From Phenylobacterium deserti (GTDB lineage: Bacteria; Pseudomonadota; Alphaproteobacteria; Caulobacterales; Caulobacteraceae), in the NCBI GenBank assembly GCA_945883235.1, contig CAMCXF010000033.1, positions 1 through 38,874 of the forward strand: DNA of 38,874 nucleotides. Direction: 5' to 3'. Made by a program: the position numbers and the translations under genes. Below the pieces are notes generated by a model. It did no database searches. It was not told the DNA's origin and was given only the letters and a program-made list of their open reading frames with translations. This document shows positions 23,963 through 32,649 of this stretch, piece by piece. Each line of letters opens with the position of its first letter. The stretch's first letter is position 1.

Positions 23963-26926
23963 CTAGAAATTCATGTTCGCGCCGACGAAGAAGAAGCGGC
24001 CGCGGTTGTCATACTGCGACGAGCCCGTGCCCGTGCCGGTGAAGATTTCCGGACGTTCGGGCGGATTTTCATCGAACACATTGACGACACCTGCCCGGAA
24101 CGACACGTCGTCGTTCAGCCTGTAGCTGATGCGCGCGTCGTGGCGGAAATAGTCGCCGGTCTTGTAGGGAGCAAGCACGCCCAGTTGCTGAGCCTGGCTG
24201 ATGATCATCGAACCAAAGTAAAGCGTGCTCCAGCCAAGCGACAGCTTATCATAAGTCCAGCGCACCGAGGCGTTCCCTTTCCATTCGGGAGTCGCGTTGG
24301 TGATGGTGTTGGCAAACTGAACGAACGCTTGGCCGGGCAGGCCTTGCTGAGCGAACTGATACATCCAGGTGGCGTCGACGCGCATGGCGATAGAGCCATA
24401 GTCCTTGCCGAACAGGTCTTCGGTCTGGAAGCCATAGGCGACGGAATAGTCGTAACCCTCGACCTTGGTGGACGCGACGTTCTGGTTGACCAGCACAACT
24501 TCTGTTACGCCCCCAACCACAGCCCCGCCGTTGGTCCCCGTCGCGTCGCGACGGATCTGCGTGCAGAAGGGGTTAGAGGCGAAGGCCATCGTCGCATCGT
24601 CGTGGCATAGCGCCCCTAGAAGGGTGTTGATCGGCACCGTGCCTACGGCATCGGTGAGGTTATACTTGAAGTAATCGACCGACACCGACAGACCCGGGAC
24701 CCAACGCGGTTTGATCACCACACCGTACTGATAGGTGTGTGCCGTCTCCGGGCCTAGGCCAGGATTGCCGCCCTGCAGCAGGGCCAGCGACGACCGGCCC
24801 GTTCCGAAGTTCGAGATGAACGTCAGCGGATTGTAGCCGGGGATCGCTGCGGCGCAGGTGACCCGACGCGCCGCCTGTTGTGCGGCGTTGGCACCACGGA
24901 ACACGTCCCTGTCGCAGGGGTCAATCGCGGCACCAGTGAAGTTCCGGCTTTGCGGGGCGAACAGTTCGACGATGTTCGGCGCGCGGACGGCCGTGGCTTC
25001 TGTGGCTCGGAAGGTGATGTCCTCCACCGGCGACCAGGTCAGGTTGATGCGGTACTGTTCGGTGTTGCCGATGGTGGAGTAGTCGGACAGGCGACCGGCG
25101 AGCTCCAGTGTCAGTTCCTTGGCAAACAGCACGTCCTTGAGGATCGGAACACGGACTTCGCCGTAGGCGTCCTTGACGCTGTATTCGCCGCCACGGGTGC
25201 CGATGGCGTTGAAGAACAGGGCACCGGAGGCCCCGAGTGCGTCCTGGACGAACAGGCTCTCTTCCTTGCGGTACTCTGCGCCGAAGGCGACGGCGACCGG
25301 GCCAGCAGGCAGGTCGAACAGCTCGGTGTTGAAGTTCAGGCCCGCGACCGTTTGCTTGACGGTCTGTTCGGTCGCCGAGAGGGCATTGGTCCATAGGATG
25401 GCTTCGCGGCTGGGGCCATTGATCAGGTCCCAGGGAACGCAGCCCGCCGCCCGTGCATTCACATCGCGGCAAACAACCTGGCCATTGAGCAACACGGCGT
25501 CCGTCGCCTGCTGCACGCGGGCGACGCGCGGCACATTGTAGGACGTCGTCGTACCGTCGAGTCGGGAATACTGGGCGTAGCCTGAGGCACCGACGTCACG
25601 GCCCAGCATCTCGAACTTGCCGTTGAAGCCACCGGCCACGCGGGTCTGTTCACGCGACGAACGCACATCGCGCCCACCAAACTCGTTCCAGAACTTTCCG
25701 ACCTGGGCGGTGGAGCCTTGGGTGAAAGTCTTGGCGGCCGCGAGCCATTCTGCGCGCAGCTGAGCGGCCGTGGTGCCACCGCCGGCCAGGTAGGCGTTGT
25801 CGCCGCGCAGGACAACCGGCATCGTGCCGCCGCCTGCCGTCGCCGAGAACGGCGGTTGGAAGATGCCATAGCCGTTGGCCTTGACGTAACTGGCGTCAAT
25901 GAAGGCCTTCCAGTTGTCGGTGATGTTGTAGTCGATGTAGGTGCGCAGAACGGCGCGGTCACTCTTGCCTTGCAGGGCATTCAGGACGCCCGTGAAGTAT
26001 AGCGCAGGGTCCTGGCAATCCGGCTGGCTGGTGGTGGTGGAGCAGGCGGCAGACAGGCGTGTGATGCTGACGCCGTTGTCGCGAACGTCGCGGGTTACAG
26101 CGCGGGCGGTACCGAGGGCGCCGCCGATCAACTGGAAGGTGGCGAACGGCGTAATGGCGGACGGCGAGCCCGGAAGAATGGTTTGCGGCGTGACGCGAGT
26201 GTCACGGCGGAAGCCGGGGAAGAAATCATCCCGGTCCCTTTGCATGATCAGGTCTTGCTTGGCGTATTCGCCGCCAACGAGCACGTTCAGCTTGTCGTCG
26301 AGGAATTTCTTGCCCCAGTTGAAGCCGCCGCGGAATTCCTCTCCGTCGCCGCGCTGGGTGATGCCGCCCTGCAGGTCGACCTCAAGGCCGTCCTGTTCCT
26401 TCTTCATGATGAAATTGACGACGCCCGAGATGGCTTCCGAGCCGTAGATCGCCGACACGCCGCCGGCGATGGTCTCGATCCGCTCGACCATCAGGGAGGG
26501 AATGGTGTTGAGGTCGACGGCCGGGGACGAGGCGTCGGAGAAGGGCAGGCGGCGGCCGTCCATCAGCACCAGGGTGCGGGTGGGGCCGAGACCGCGGATA
26601 TCGGCGCGGGTCTGGCCGGTCAGGAACAGGGTGCCGGACGAGTTCTGGCTGTTGGTGGCGGGGTTAATGTTCGGTTGTTCCAGCAGGATTTCGCCGATGT
26701 TGGTGTTGCCCGACTCGCGAATGGATTCCGCGGTGACGACGGACAACGGTTGCGGCGATGAGAAGGTGTCACGCGGAATGCGCGAACCGGTGACGACGAT
26801 CTCGCCGACGTCAACCGCATCAGCGCCGTCCTGCGCCAGGGCAAACGTCGGGAGGGCCAGCAGGCTTGCCGAGGCGGCTGAAGCGAGCAGTGCAGTGCGG
26901 AACATCGTGTTCATATAGGTTTTCAT
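23963..26926 (-). CDS. TonB-dependent outer-membrane receptor
   Basis: The 987-residue outer-membrane protein has a signal peptide (NTMFRTALLASAASASLLALP, cut near ALAQ), a putative TonB box (VGEIVVTGSRIPR) and a plug domain (about 45-190, with DIRGLGPTRTLVLMDGRRL and GSEAISGVVNFIMKKE). The rest is a long beta-barrel ending in the aromatic C-terminus FFFVGANMNF. This form of plug (VDLNTIPSLMVERIE) belongs to the large receptors abundant in Caulobacterales and sphingomonads, often for carbohydrates or other complex substrates; the ligand is unknown. ATG 26926 was chosen since a signal peptide follows directly; the longer start 26983 gives no sensible leader. It has 295 bp of upstream sequence for its own promoter. 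Confidence 0.95.
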   Translation of the reverse strand: MKTYMNTMFRTALLASAASASLLALPTFALAQDGADAVDVGEIVVTGSRIPRDTFSSPQPLSVVTAESIRESGNTNIGEILLEQPNINPATNSQNSSGTLFLTGQTRADIRGLGPTRTLVLMDGRRLPFSDASSPAVDLNTIPSLMVERIETIAGGVSAIYGSEAISGVVNFIMKKEQDGLEVDLQGGITQRGDGEEFRGGFNWGKKFLDDKLNVLVGGEYAKQDLIMQRDRDDFFPGFRRDTRVTPQTILPGSPSAITPFATFQLIGGALGTARAVTRDVRDNGVSITRLSAACSTTTSQPDCQDPALYFTGVLNALQGKSDRAVLRTYIDYNITDNWKAFIDASYVKANGYGIFQPPFSATAGGGTMPVVLRGDNAYLAGGGTTAAQLRAEWLAAAKTFTQGSTAQVGKFWNEFGGRDVRSSREQTRVAGGFNGKFEMLGRDVGASGYAQYSRLDGTTTSYNVPRVARVQQATDAVLLNGQVVCRDVNARAAGCVPWDLINGPSREAILWTNALSATEQTVKQTVAGLNFNTELFDLPAGPVAVAFGAEYRKEESLFVQDALGASGALFFNAIGTRGGEYSVKDAYGEVRVPILKDVLFAKELTLELAGRLSDYSTIGNTEQYRINLTWSPVEDITFRATEATAVRAPNIVELFAPQSRNFTGAAIDPCDRDVFRGANAAQQAARRVTCAAAIPGYNPLTFISNFGTGRSSLALLQGGNPGLGPETAHTYQYGVVIKPRWVPGLSVSVDYFKYNLTDAVGTVPINTLLGALCHDDATMAFASNPFCTQIRRDATGTNGGAVVGGVTEVVLVNQNVASTKVEGYDYSVAYGFQTEDLFGKDYGSIAMRVDATWMYQFAQQGLPGQAFVQFANTITNATPEWKGNASVRWTYDKLSLGWSTLYFGSMIISQAQQLGVLAPYKTGDYFRHDARISYRLNDDVSFRAGVVNVFDENPPERPEIFTGTGTGSSQYDNRGRFFFVGANMNF

Positions 26927-27221
26927 TCCTGTTTCCCTGGCTTTGGGAAAGGTGGATCTGGATAGCCAACCGACGGTCGACAACGGCTCCGCTCGGGGGA
27001 ATACCGTGGTGCTCCAGCGCGTTCAGGACACATCGGAGCAGGCTAAACGCCAGAGAGGCGAGGTGGCTTGGTGACATGCACCCGTCACGCGATCAACGAA
27101 AAGCCGCCACAATCCGGCTCAATCCGACGGAAAAGTTACAGTTTTGAGACCGTGTGCGCTCAAAGCGCCACACAGTTTTGCCGGTTGAGGCAAATCTGAC
27201 CGCGATGGTCAGAGGCAGAAA
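26927..27221 (-). promoter_or_regulatory. Upstream region of the TonB-dependent receptor
   Basis: This 295-bp stretch holds no gene. It contains a direct repeat ACAGTTTTG (27138-27146 and 27172-27180) that brackets an imperfect hairpin (GTGTGCGCT...AGCGCCACAC, 27152-27173), and the terminator of the preceding gene. The AT-rich part with the repeats, some 210 bases before the receptor start, is the best candidate for promoter or regulator binding. No clear -35/-10 pair was found. Confidence 0.35.
27194..27213 (-). terminator. Weak intrinsic terminator after the threonine aldolase-type gene
   Basis: On the minus strand a 7-bp stem (TCTGACC / GGTCAGA) with a 5-base loop lies 8 bases after the stop and is followed by TTTG. 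The short U-tract makes it a modest terminator. Confidence 0.5.
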
Positions 27222-28229
27222 TCACGCAATCCGGCGCAGAGCCTCAATCATCTCCTCAACCGCAGCGTCGGTGGTCGCCCACGAGCACATGAATCTTACC
27301 GAGCCGTCCAGGAACCGGTAGACGAACCAGCCGGCGGCTTGCAGGGCGGCCAGTCGGGGTGCGTCCATATCGACAAACACGGCATTGGCCTCAACCGGAT
27401 GGGTGACGCGAAACGGCATCAGGGCGGCCAACTTTGTCGCCATCGCATTGGCGTGGGCGGCGTGCCTCAGCATCGCGCCGTCCTCCAGCATGCCGATGAA
27501 GGGCGCGGCATAGAACCGGCCTTTGGAGGGGAGCTGTCCAGCCTGTTTCAGGCGCGCGTCAAATCGCCGGGCCAGCGTGCGGTCGAGGATCACGATTGCC
27601 TCTGTCGGTGGCATGCCGGCCTTGGTGCCCCCGACGACCAGGATATCAACGCCAAGGCCGGCGACGGACTTGAGGTCGAAACCGGATGCGGCGGCGTTGG
27701 CCAGTCGCGCGCCATCCAGGTGGATGCCGTAGCCCTTGGCCTTGACCGGCTGGATCAGGGTGCGGAGTTGGTCGGCGGAATAGACGGTGCCGTACTCGGT
27801 GGCGTTTGTGAGCGAGAGCGCGGCAGGCGACTGTCGGTGCGAAACGTCGGCGGCGACCAGTTGGGCGCCCAGGGCAGCCGGATCGATCTTACCGGAGCCC
27901 CCCACCAAACCGATCAATCCCAATCCGTGGCCGAACAGGCCGGGTGCGCCGGTCTCGTCGGTGCAGACATGGGCGTGCTCGTGGGCCAGCACCGCCTCGA
28001 ACGGTCGGCACAGCGCGGCCAGTGCGATGGCGTTGGCGGCGGTCCCGGAAGCCACAAACCGCACTTCGGCGTCGGCATCCAGCATACCGCGCACGAGGTC
28101 TGCGGCGCGCGCGCTGGTCGGGTCGGAGCCATAGCCGGACGCGAACCCGGTGTTGGCGGAAACCAGCGCCGCCATCGCCTCAGGTGCGGCGGGGGCGGTG
28201 TTGTCAGAGGCGAAGTCGTAGCGGGCCAT
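27222..28229 (-). CDS. Threonine aldolase-type PLP enzyme (low-specificity)
   Basis: The 335-residue fold-type I PLP enzyme would cleave L-threonine or allo-threonine (or related beta-hydroxy amino acids) to glycine and an aldehyde. The N-terminal YDFASDNTAPAAPEAM, SGTAANAIAL, the PLP-contacting HLDGARLANA (Asp172, Arg175) and the Schiff-base Lys203 in VVGGTKAGM fit the family. The start at ATG 28229 follows the family N-terminus and has GGGAA upstream. It begins 13 bp after the epoxide hydrolase stop, so the two probably form an operon. No functional link between an aldolase and an epoxide hydrolase is obvious. Confidence 0.92.
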   Translation of the reverse strand: MARYDFASDNTAPAAPEAMAALVSANTGFASGYGSDPTSARAADLVRGMLDADAEVRFVASGTAANAIALAALCRPFEAVLAHEHAHVCTDETGAPGLFGHGLGLIGLVGGSGKIDPAALGAQLVAADVSHRQSPAALSLTNATEYGTVYSADQLRTLIQPVKAKGYGIHLDGARLANAAASGFDLKSVAGLGVDILVVGGTKAGMPPTEAIVILDRTLARRFDARLKQAGQLPSKGRFYAAPFIGMLEDGAMLRHAAHANAMATKLAALMPFRVTHPVEANAVFVDMDAPRLAALQAAGWFVYRFLDGSVRFMCSWATTDAAVEEMIEALRRIA

Positions 28230-28242
28230 GGGAGGGTTCCCG

Positions 28243-29394
28243 TTACCCCAACCCCCGACCCCATTCCTGCACCTCGCCCACGAACAGGTCCGGTTCTTCC
28301 ATGGCGGCGAAGTGGCCGCCGCGAGGCATGTCGGTCCAGCGGACGATGTTGTGGGCGCGCTCAGCGAAGCTGCGGGGCGGGGCTGTGTAGAGGGGTTCGC
28401 CCGGGAAATTGGCGAAGGCCGTGGGTGTTTCCAATCGTTCTCCTGGCGCAAAGGCCAACCCGCCTTCCTCGACCAGACCACGATAGTACCAGGCGCCGCT
28501 GGTGAAGCTGTTTGTCATCACATAGATCATGATGTTGGTGAGCAGGCGGTCCTTCGAATAGGCCTCGTCCAGGGTCTTGACGCTGAGGTCCGACCAGTCG
28601 TGGAACCGCTCCAGGATCCAGGCCGCCTGTCCCACGGGATTGCCCGCGCCCATCCAGGCGATTGACTGAGGCTTGGAGACCTGAAGCCGGAAGTAGGCAC
28701 CCATGACGTCCTGCGCCCCGGCCTGACGCTGGGCCCAGGCTAGCTCGGCCTCGCCTTGCGGACCGCCATGCGGGCGGAAGCCCATCATGTTCAGATGGAT
28801 GGCCTTGGCATGGACCCCATGGTCGCGGCCGAGCCACGAGGTGACCAAGGCCCCCCAGTCCCCGCCCTGAGCCAGATAAGTGTCGTAGCCCAAGACCTCA
28901 GTCATCAGGGTGTTGAACAGGCGCGCCGTGCTACGCTGGCCGATCGGGCGTGCTGGCTTCGACGAAAACCCGAAGCCGGGCAGAGAGGGGATCACCAGGT
29001 CGAAGGCATCGGCCGGGTCGCCGCCGAATTTCGAGGGCCAGGCCAGCTTCTCGATCGCCTGCCAGAACTCATAGTGCGAGCCCGGCCAGCCATGGGTCAG
29101 GATCAGCGGACGCTTGCCGCCAGCCTCGCCGACCACGTGCAGGAAGTGGATATCGAAGTCCTCCACCTTGGCCGTAAACTGCGGGAACCGGTTCAGGTCC
29201 TCGACGGCGGCGCGCCAGTCGTAGTCGTCAGTCCAGTACTCGCAGAAATCCTGCAGATACGCGCCGTCGCAGCCATAGGCCCAGCCGTCTGGAACGTCGG
29301 GCATGGGTGGCCATGGGTATGTGCGGACCTGATCCAGCACAGTCCGAACCCTGGATTTCTTCCAGTGGACCTCAAACGGCTTGGGTTTGGCCAT
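28243..29394 (-). CDS. Epoxide hydrolase (microsomal type, EHN domain)
   Basis: This 383-residue alpha/beta hydrolase opens epoxides to vicinal diols through an alkyl-enzyme ester. An N-terminal EHN domain (about 5-110, PFEVHWKKSRVRTVLDQV, ending in HFLHVVG) precedes the catalytic domain. The oxyanion motif HGWPG is at 101-105, the nucleophile is Asp179 (QGGDWG), lid tyrosines lie at 303-304 (WYYR), the acid is probably Glu333 (FPGEPLY) and the base is His361 (RGGHFA). No signal peptide is present. It starts 55 bp after the TetR stop and runs in the same direction, but a separate promoter is likely. The substrate is unknown. Confidence 0.93.
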   Translation of the reverse strand: MAKPKPFEVHWKKSRVRTVLDQVRTYPWPPMPDVPDGWAYGCDGAYLQDFCEYWTDDYDWRAAVEDLNRFPQFTAKVEDFDIHFLHVVGEAGGKRPLILTHGWPGSHYEFWQAIEKLAWPSKFGGDPADAFDLVIPSLPGFGFSSKPARPIGQRSTARLFNTLMTEVLGYDTYLAQGGDWGALVTSWLGRDHGVHAKAIHLNMMGFRPHGGPQGEAELAWAQRQAGAQDVMGAYFRLQVSKPQSIAWMGAGNPVGQAAWILERFHDWSDLSVKTLDEAYSKDRLLTNIMIYVMTNSFTSGAWYYRGLVEEGGLAFAPGERLETPTAFANFPGEPLYTAPPRSFAERAHNIVRWTDMPRGGHFAAMEEPDLFVGEVQEWGRGLG

Positions 29395-29449
29395 GTTGTG
29401 TTCCTCAACTCCGCTGCCTGTCAGCAGGAACGGGGAAGCGCGGGCCCTG

Positions 29450-30067
29450 TCAAGCGCCGGGGCGCAAGCCCTTGACCAACGTGACCGTCAGCAAATTGCG
29501 CAAGTCATGCGCCGCGCCGGCCGGAAGCTTGCCGGCCATCTCCAGAACGATGATCCCGTGGGTCGCGGCCCAGAACATGGCACCTATCTGGAGGGGATCG
29601 CCGGTCATCTTGCCGGCGGCAATGCGGTCCTTGACCCAGGCGCTCATGTTGTCGTGCGCCCGCTGGCCGGCAGTCACCAGCTCGGGATAGCTGTCGTCGT
29701 TAGGCTGGTTCAGATCGAACATCAGCTTGTAGGTATCGGGATGCTCGAAGGCGAAGGCGACATAGGCCTCGCCGACGCTCGCGCCCTTGCCGCCGCGGCG
29801 GGCCTTTTCGAGCGTTTCCGCGAACCGATTGAAACCGTTGGTGCGCACGGCGGCCAGAATATCGTCCTTGTCCTTGAAATAGCGGTAGGGCGTCATTGGC
29901 GAGACGCCCAGCTCGGCGGCCAGCTGGCGCATGGTCACCGCGTCGGGCCCTTTCTCGGCGAAGAGGCGCTCGGCGGCCTGGCAAAGGCGGTCGCGAAAGT
30001 CGGCGACATCCGTCTCGGAGAGCACCCGGGGCATTCGACTCAGCACCTCAAAGAAAACACTTGCCAT
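29450..30067 (-). CDS. TetR-family transcriptional regulator
   Basis: The 205-residue regulator has an N-terminal helix-turn-helix (LFAEKGPDAVTMRQLAAEL, GVSPMTPYRYFKDKDDILAAV) and a ligand-binding domain of the TetR C-terminal type (AYVAFAFEHPDTYKLMFDL, FWAATHGIIVLEMAGKL). Start options are ATG 30067 and ATG 30034; the second gives the more typical N-terminus (MPRVLSETDV), the first lacks a good ribosome binding site. It is divergent from the carotenoid oxygenase gene, and the 64-bp gap contains nested inverted repeats (30091-30107) that are likely its operator. It probably represses the oxygenase-DUF2855 operon and itself. Confidence 0.92.
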   Translation of the reverse strand: MASVFFEVLSRMPRVLSETDVADFRDRLCQAAERLFAEKGPDAVTMRQLAAELGVSPMTPYRYFKDKDDILAAVRTNGFNRFAETLEKARRGGKGASVGEAYVAFAFEHPDTYKLMFDLNQPNDDSYPELVTAGQRAHDNMSAWVKDRIAAGKMTGDPLQIGAMFWAATHGIIVLEMAGKLPAGAAHDLRNLLTVTLVKGLRPGA

Positions 30068-30090
30068 CAGCTTAGGCTTACCCAATAAAT

Positions 30091-30107
30091 TTACAACGTA
30101 AGTTACG
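30091..30107. promoter_or_regulatory. Probable TetR operator between tetR and the oxygenase gene
   Basis: CGTAA-G-TTACG (30097-30107) is an 11-bp dyad with one central base. It overlaps a second dyad, TTAC-AAC-GTAA (30091-30101), so TTAC/GTAA half-sites occur three times in 17 bases. The location in the 64-bp divergent gap is right for repressing both genes. Confidence 0.62.
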
Positions 30108-30131
30108 AAAACGAAACCAGAGGGAACGGTC

Positions 30132-31523
30132 ATGGACGGCGATGTGCGCATCAATCCTTACCTGGCGGGCAATTTCGCGCCGGTCCGGTCAGAAGATGAT
30201 TTCGATCTCAATGTGACGGGCGAGATTCCGGCTGGCCTTCGCGGCGCCCTGTTCCGCATCGGCCCGAACCCTCAGTTCGAACCGCTCGATCCCAACCATC
30301 ACTGGTTCGGCGGCGATGGGATGGTGCACGGCTTCTACGTGGCCGATGGCAAGGTCAGCTACCGCAACCGCTATGTCCAGACGCCCAAGTGGAAGCTGGA
30401 AAACGAGCACGGTCGCGTTCTGTTCGGCACCATGGGCAATCCCATGACGACCGATCCTGTTGCCCAAGGCAACGAGGGGGGCACTGCCAACACCAACATC
30501 ATCTGGCATGCGGGCAAGCTGCTGGCTTTGGAAGAAGCCCATCACCCCTTCGCCATGGATCCCAACACGCTGGAGTCCAAGGGCTATGACCGAGAGTTCA
30601 AGGGCAAGGTGACAGCCCACCCCAAGATCGATCCCAAGACCGGCGAGATGTTCTGGTTCGCCTATGGCGTTGGCGACATGCCGCTGTCAGCGGGCATGAG
30701 CTATGGGATCACGGCAGCCGACGGCACGCTGAAGCGCCGCCAGGAATTCCAGGCCCCGTTCGGCTGCATGGTCCATGACTTCATGGTCACCCAGAAGCAC
30801 GCCCTGTTCCCGATCCTGCCGCTGACCTCGAGCCTGGAGCGGGCGATGACCGGTCGGCCGCCGTTTGCGTGGGAGCCGGAGAAGGGCAGCCACGTTGGCG
30901 TCATGCCTCGCGATGGCGACGTGTCCGACATCCGCTGGTTCAATACCGAGGCCTGCTATGTCTTCCACCCGCTGAATAGCTGGGACGACGGCGACAAGAT
31001 CCACTGCGACGTGATGCGTTATGACGTCGCCCCGCTGTTCCCCAATGCAGACGGCTCGCCCGGTGCCAAGTCTGCCGCCCGGCTGGTGCGCTGGACGTTT
31101 GACCTGGCGAGTGATTCCAACGCCATCAAGGAAACCGTGCTTGACGACATCGACGGCGAGTTCCCGCGCGTCGACCCGCGCTATGAGACCCTGGAGCACC
31201 GCCACGCCTGGTATGCCGCCGATCCCGGCGGTTCGAAGACCGTGCGTCTGAACTCCCTGGCACACCTCGACCTCAAGACCGGCAAGCGTCAGGTCTATGA
31301 ACTGGACGGCGGTGACGCCACGTCCGAGCCGGTGTTCGTGCCGCGCTCGGCGACGGCGGACGAAGGTGACGGCTGGCTGACGGCGGTGTTCTACCGCGCC
31401 GGCGAGAACCGCTCGGACCTCGCCATCTTCGATGCCCAGGACATCGCCAAGGGTCCTGTCGGCATCGCCGAGATGCCGCGTCGGATGCCGTTCGGGTTCC
31501 ACGGCAACTGGGCCGGCTTCTGA
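30132..31523 (+). CDS. Carotenoid oxygenase family protein (apocarotenoid or stilbene cleaving)
   Basis: The 463-residue non-heme iron dioxygenase cleaves a conjugated C=C bond into two carbonyl products. The four iron-binding histidines are in place: His163 (TAHPK), His215 (MVHDF), His279 (FHPLNSWDDG) and His457 (PFGFHGNW, at the very end). The N-terminal FRIGPNPQFEP and WFGGDGMVHGF are typical. The family includes carotenoid/apocarotenoid cleavage enzymes and the lignostilbene dioxygenases of sphingomonads; sequence alone does not tell which substrate is used. ATG 30132 is preceded by GAGGGAA. The stop overlaps the DUF2855 start (TGATG), so the two are co-translated, and a TetR gene diverges from them. 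Confidence 0.94.
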   Translation: MDGDVRINPYLAGNFAPVRSEDDFDLNVTGEIPAGLRGALFRIGPNPQFEPLDPNHHWFGGDGMVHGFYVADGKVSYRNRYVQTPKWKLENEHGRVLFGTMGNPMTTDPVAQGNEGGTANTNIIWHAGKLLALEEAHHPFAMDPNTLESKGYDREFKGKVTAHPKIDPKTGEMFWFAYGVGDMPLSAGMSYGITAADGTLKRRQEFQAPFGCMVHDFMVTQKHALFPILPLTSSLERAMTGRPPFAWEPEKGSHVGVMPRDGDVSDIRWFNTEACYVFHPLNSWDDGDKIHCDVMRYDVAPLFPNADGSPGAKSAARLVRWTFDLASDSNAIKETVLDDIDGEFPRVDPRYETLEHRHAWYAADPGGSKTVRLNSLAHLDLKTGKRQVYELDGGDATSEPVFVPRSATADEGDGWLTAVFYRAGENRSDLAIFDAQDIAKGPVGIAEMPRRMPFGFHGNWAGF

Positions 31524-32569
31524 TGGCGGTCTGGGACCTCCTCGTCGACCGGAGCGACCTGACGCGGACCACGCTCGTGGCTGCTGACCCGGATATCGCT
31601 CTGGCCGAGGGGGAGGCCCTGCTGGCGGTCGAGAGTTTCGCGCTCACAGCCAACAACGTCACCTATGGTGCTGCCGGCGACATGATCGGTTACTGGAAAT
31701 TCTTCCCCGCACCGGAAGGCCAGGGGAGAATTCCTGTGTGGGGTTTTGCCTCGGTCGTGCGCTCCAACTGCGCCGACGCCCCGGTGGGCCTGCGGCTGTT
31801 CGGCTACTGGCCAATGTCGAGCCATACGGTGGCTCGCCTTCAGAACAGCCGAAACGGTTTCGTCGAGACGTCGGCCCACCGCGCCGAGCTGCCGCCGACC
31901 TACAACGCCTATCAGGCCGCTGAGCCCGACCCGGCCGATGATTGGCGCTCGTTGCTCAGGCCGCTGCTGATGACCTCGTTCATCCTCGATGACCAGCTGT
32001 CAGAGTCGACCGCGAGGACGATGGTGCTCTCCAGCGCCTCCAGCAAGACGGCCATGGGTCTGGCCTGGCTGGCGGCCAAGCGCGGCGTTCGCGTCATCGG
32101 CCTGACGTCACCGACCAATCTCGAGAAGCTCAAGGGTTTCGGCCTGTACGACACGGTCGTCGCCTATGACGCGATCAGCGGTCTGAGGGCCCAAGGCATG
32201 GTCGACTATGTGGACTTCGCCGGGCGAAGCGCCGTCAGCCAGGCGGTCCACGAGACCTTCGGCGATCAACTCCAGCAAAGCATCAACGTCGGCATTACCC
32301 ATTGGGACGCGCTGGGCGGCCCCAGGCCTACGACCGGTCCGACCCCGGTGATGTTCTTTGCGCCAGACCGGATCCGCCAGCGAATGAAGGATTGGGGTCC
32401 AGAGGAACTGGGCGCCCGCTTCACCGCCGTCCTCGATGGGTTCGTCGCTGCCAATCCGTGGATGAAACTGAAGCATCACAAAGGGCCTGAGGCATTGCAG
32501 GCGCTGTACGCCGACGTGGTGGCTGGCCGGATGCTGCCGGATGAAGGGCACATCGTCAGGCCGAATTGA
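31523..32569 (+). CDS. DUF2855 family protein
   Basis: The 348-residue protein belongs to DUF2855, which has a fold related to medium-chain dehydrogenases/quinone reductases: LTANNVTYGAAGDMIGYWKFFP (about 42-63), a nucleotide-binding-like segment TMVLSSASSKTAMGLAWLA and RVIGLTSPTN. The classical GxGxxG motif is missing, so NAD(P)H binding is doubtful. The family has no assigned reaction. Coupling to the oxygenase (overlap TGATG) suggests it handles a product of that enzyme, for example an aldehyde or ketone; this is inference from context. Confidence 0.85.
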   Translation: MAVWDLLVDRSDLTRTTLVAADPDIALAEGEALLAVESFALTANNVTYGAAGDMIGYWKFFPAPEGQGRIPVWGFASVVRSNCADAPVGLRLFGYWPMSSHTVARLQNSRNGFVETSAHRAELPPTYNAYQAAEPDPADDWRSLLRPLLMTSFILDDQLSESTARTMVLSSASSKTAMGLAWLAAKRGVRVIGLTSPTNLEKLKGFGLYDTVVAYDAISGLRAQGMVDYVDFAGRSAVSQAVHETFGDQLQQSINVGITHWDALGGPRPTTGPTPVMFFAPDRIRQRMKDWGPEELGARFTAVLDGFVAANPWMKLKHHKGPEALQALYADVVAGRMLPDEGHIVRPN

Positions 32570-32622
32570 CGGCGAATTGCCACAAGGGTGCCTCAGATTG
32601 GGTGTCTTTGTGAATCCAAGTC

Positions 32623-32636
32623 TGATGTCGACATCA
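32623..32636. promoter_or_regulatory. Perfect 14-bp palindrome before the lipocalin gene
   Basis: TGATGTCGACATCA reads the same on both strands. It ends just before the ribosome binding site (AAGGA) and 13 bases before the ATG at 32650. It may be a binding site for a dimeric regulator or a hairpin that affects translation. Confidence 0.45.
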
Positions 32637-32649
32637 CCAAGGAATCCCA

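Noticed and set aside
25718..26761. Plus-strand open frames of 90-190 codons opposite the TonB receptor
   Set aside because: They are antisense shadows of a GC-rich coding frame; the receptor on the minus strand is fully supported by family motifs.
27339..28505. 388-codon plus-strand frame opposite the threonine aldolase
   Set aside because: The minus-strand frame has PLP-enzyme motifs and a ribosome binding site; the plus frame is a GC-rich shadow.
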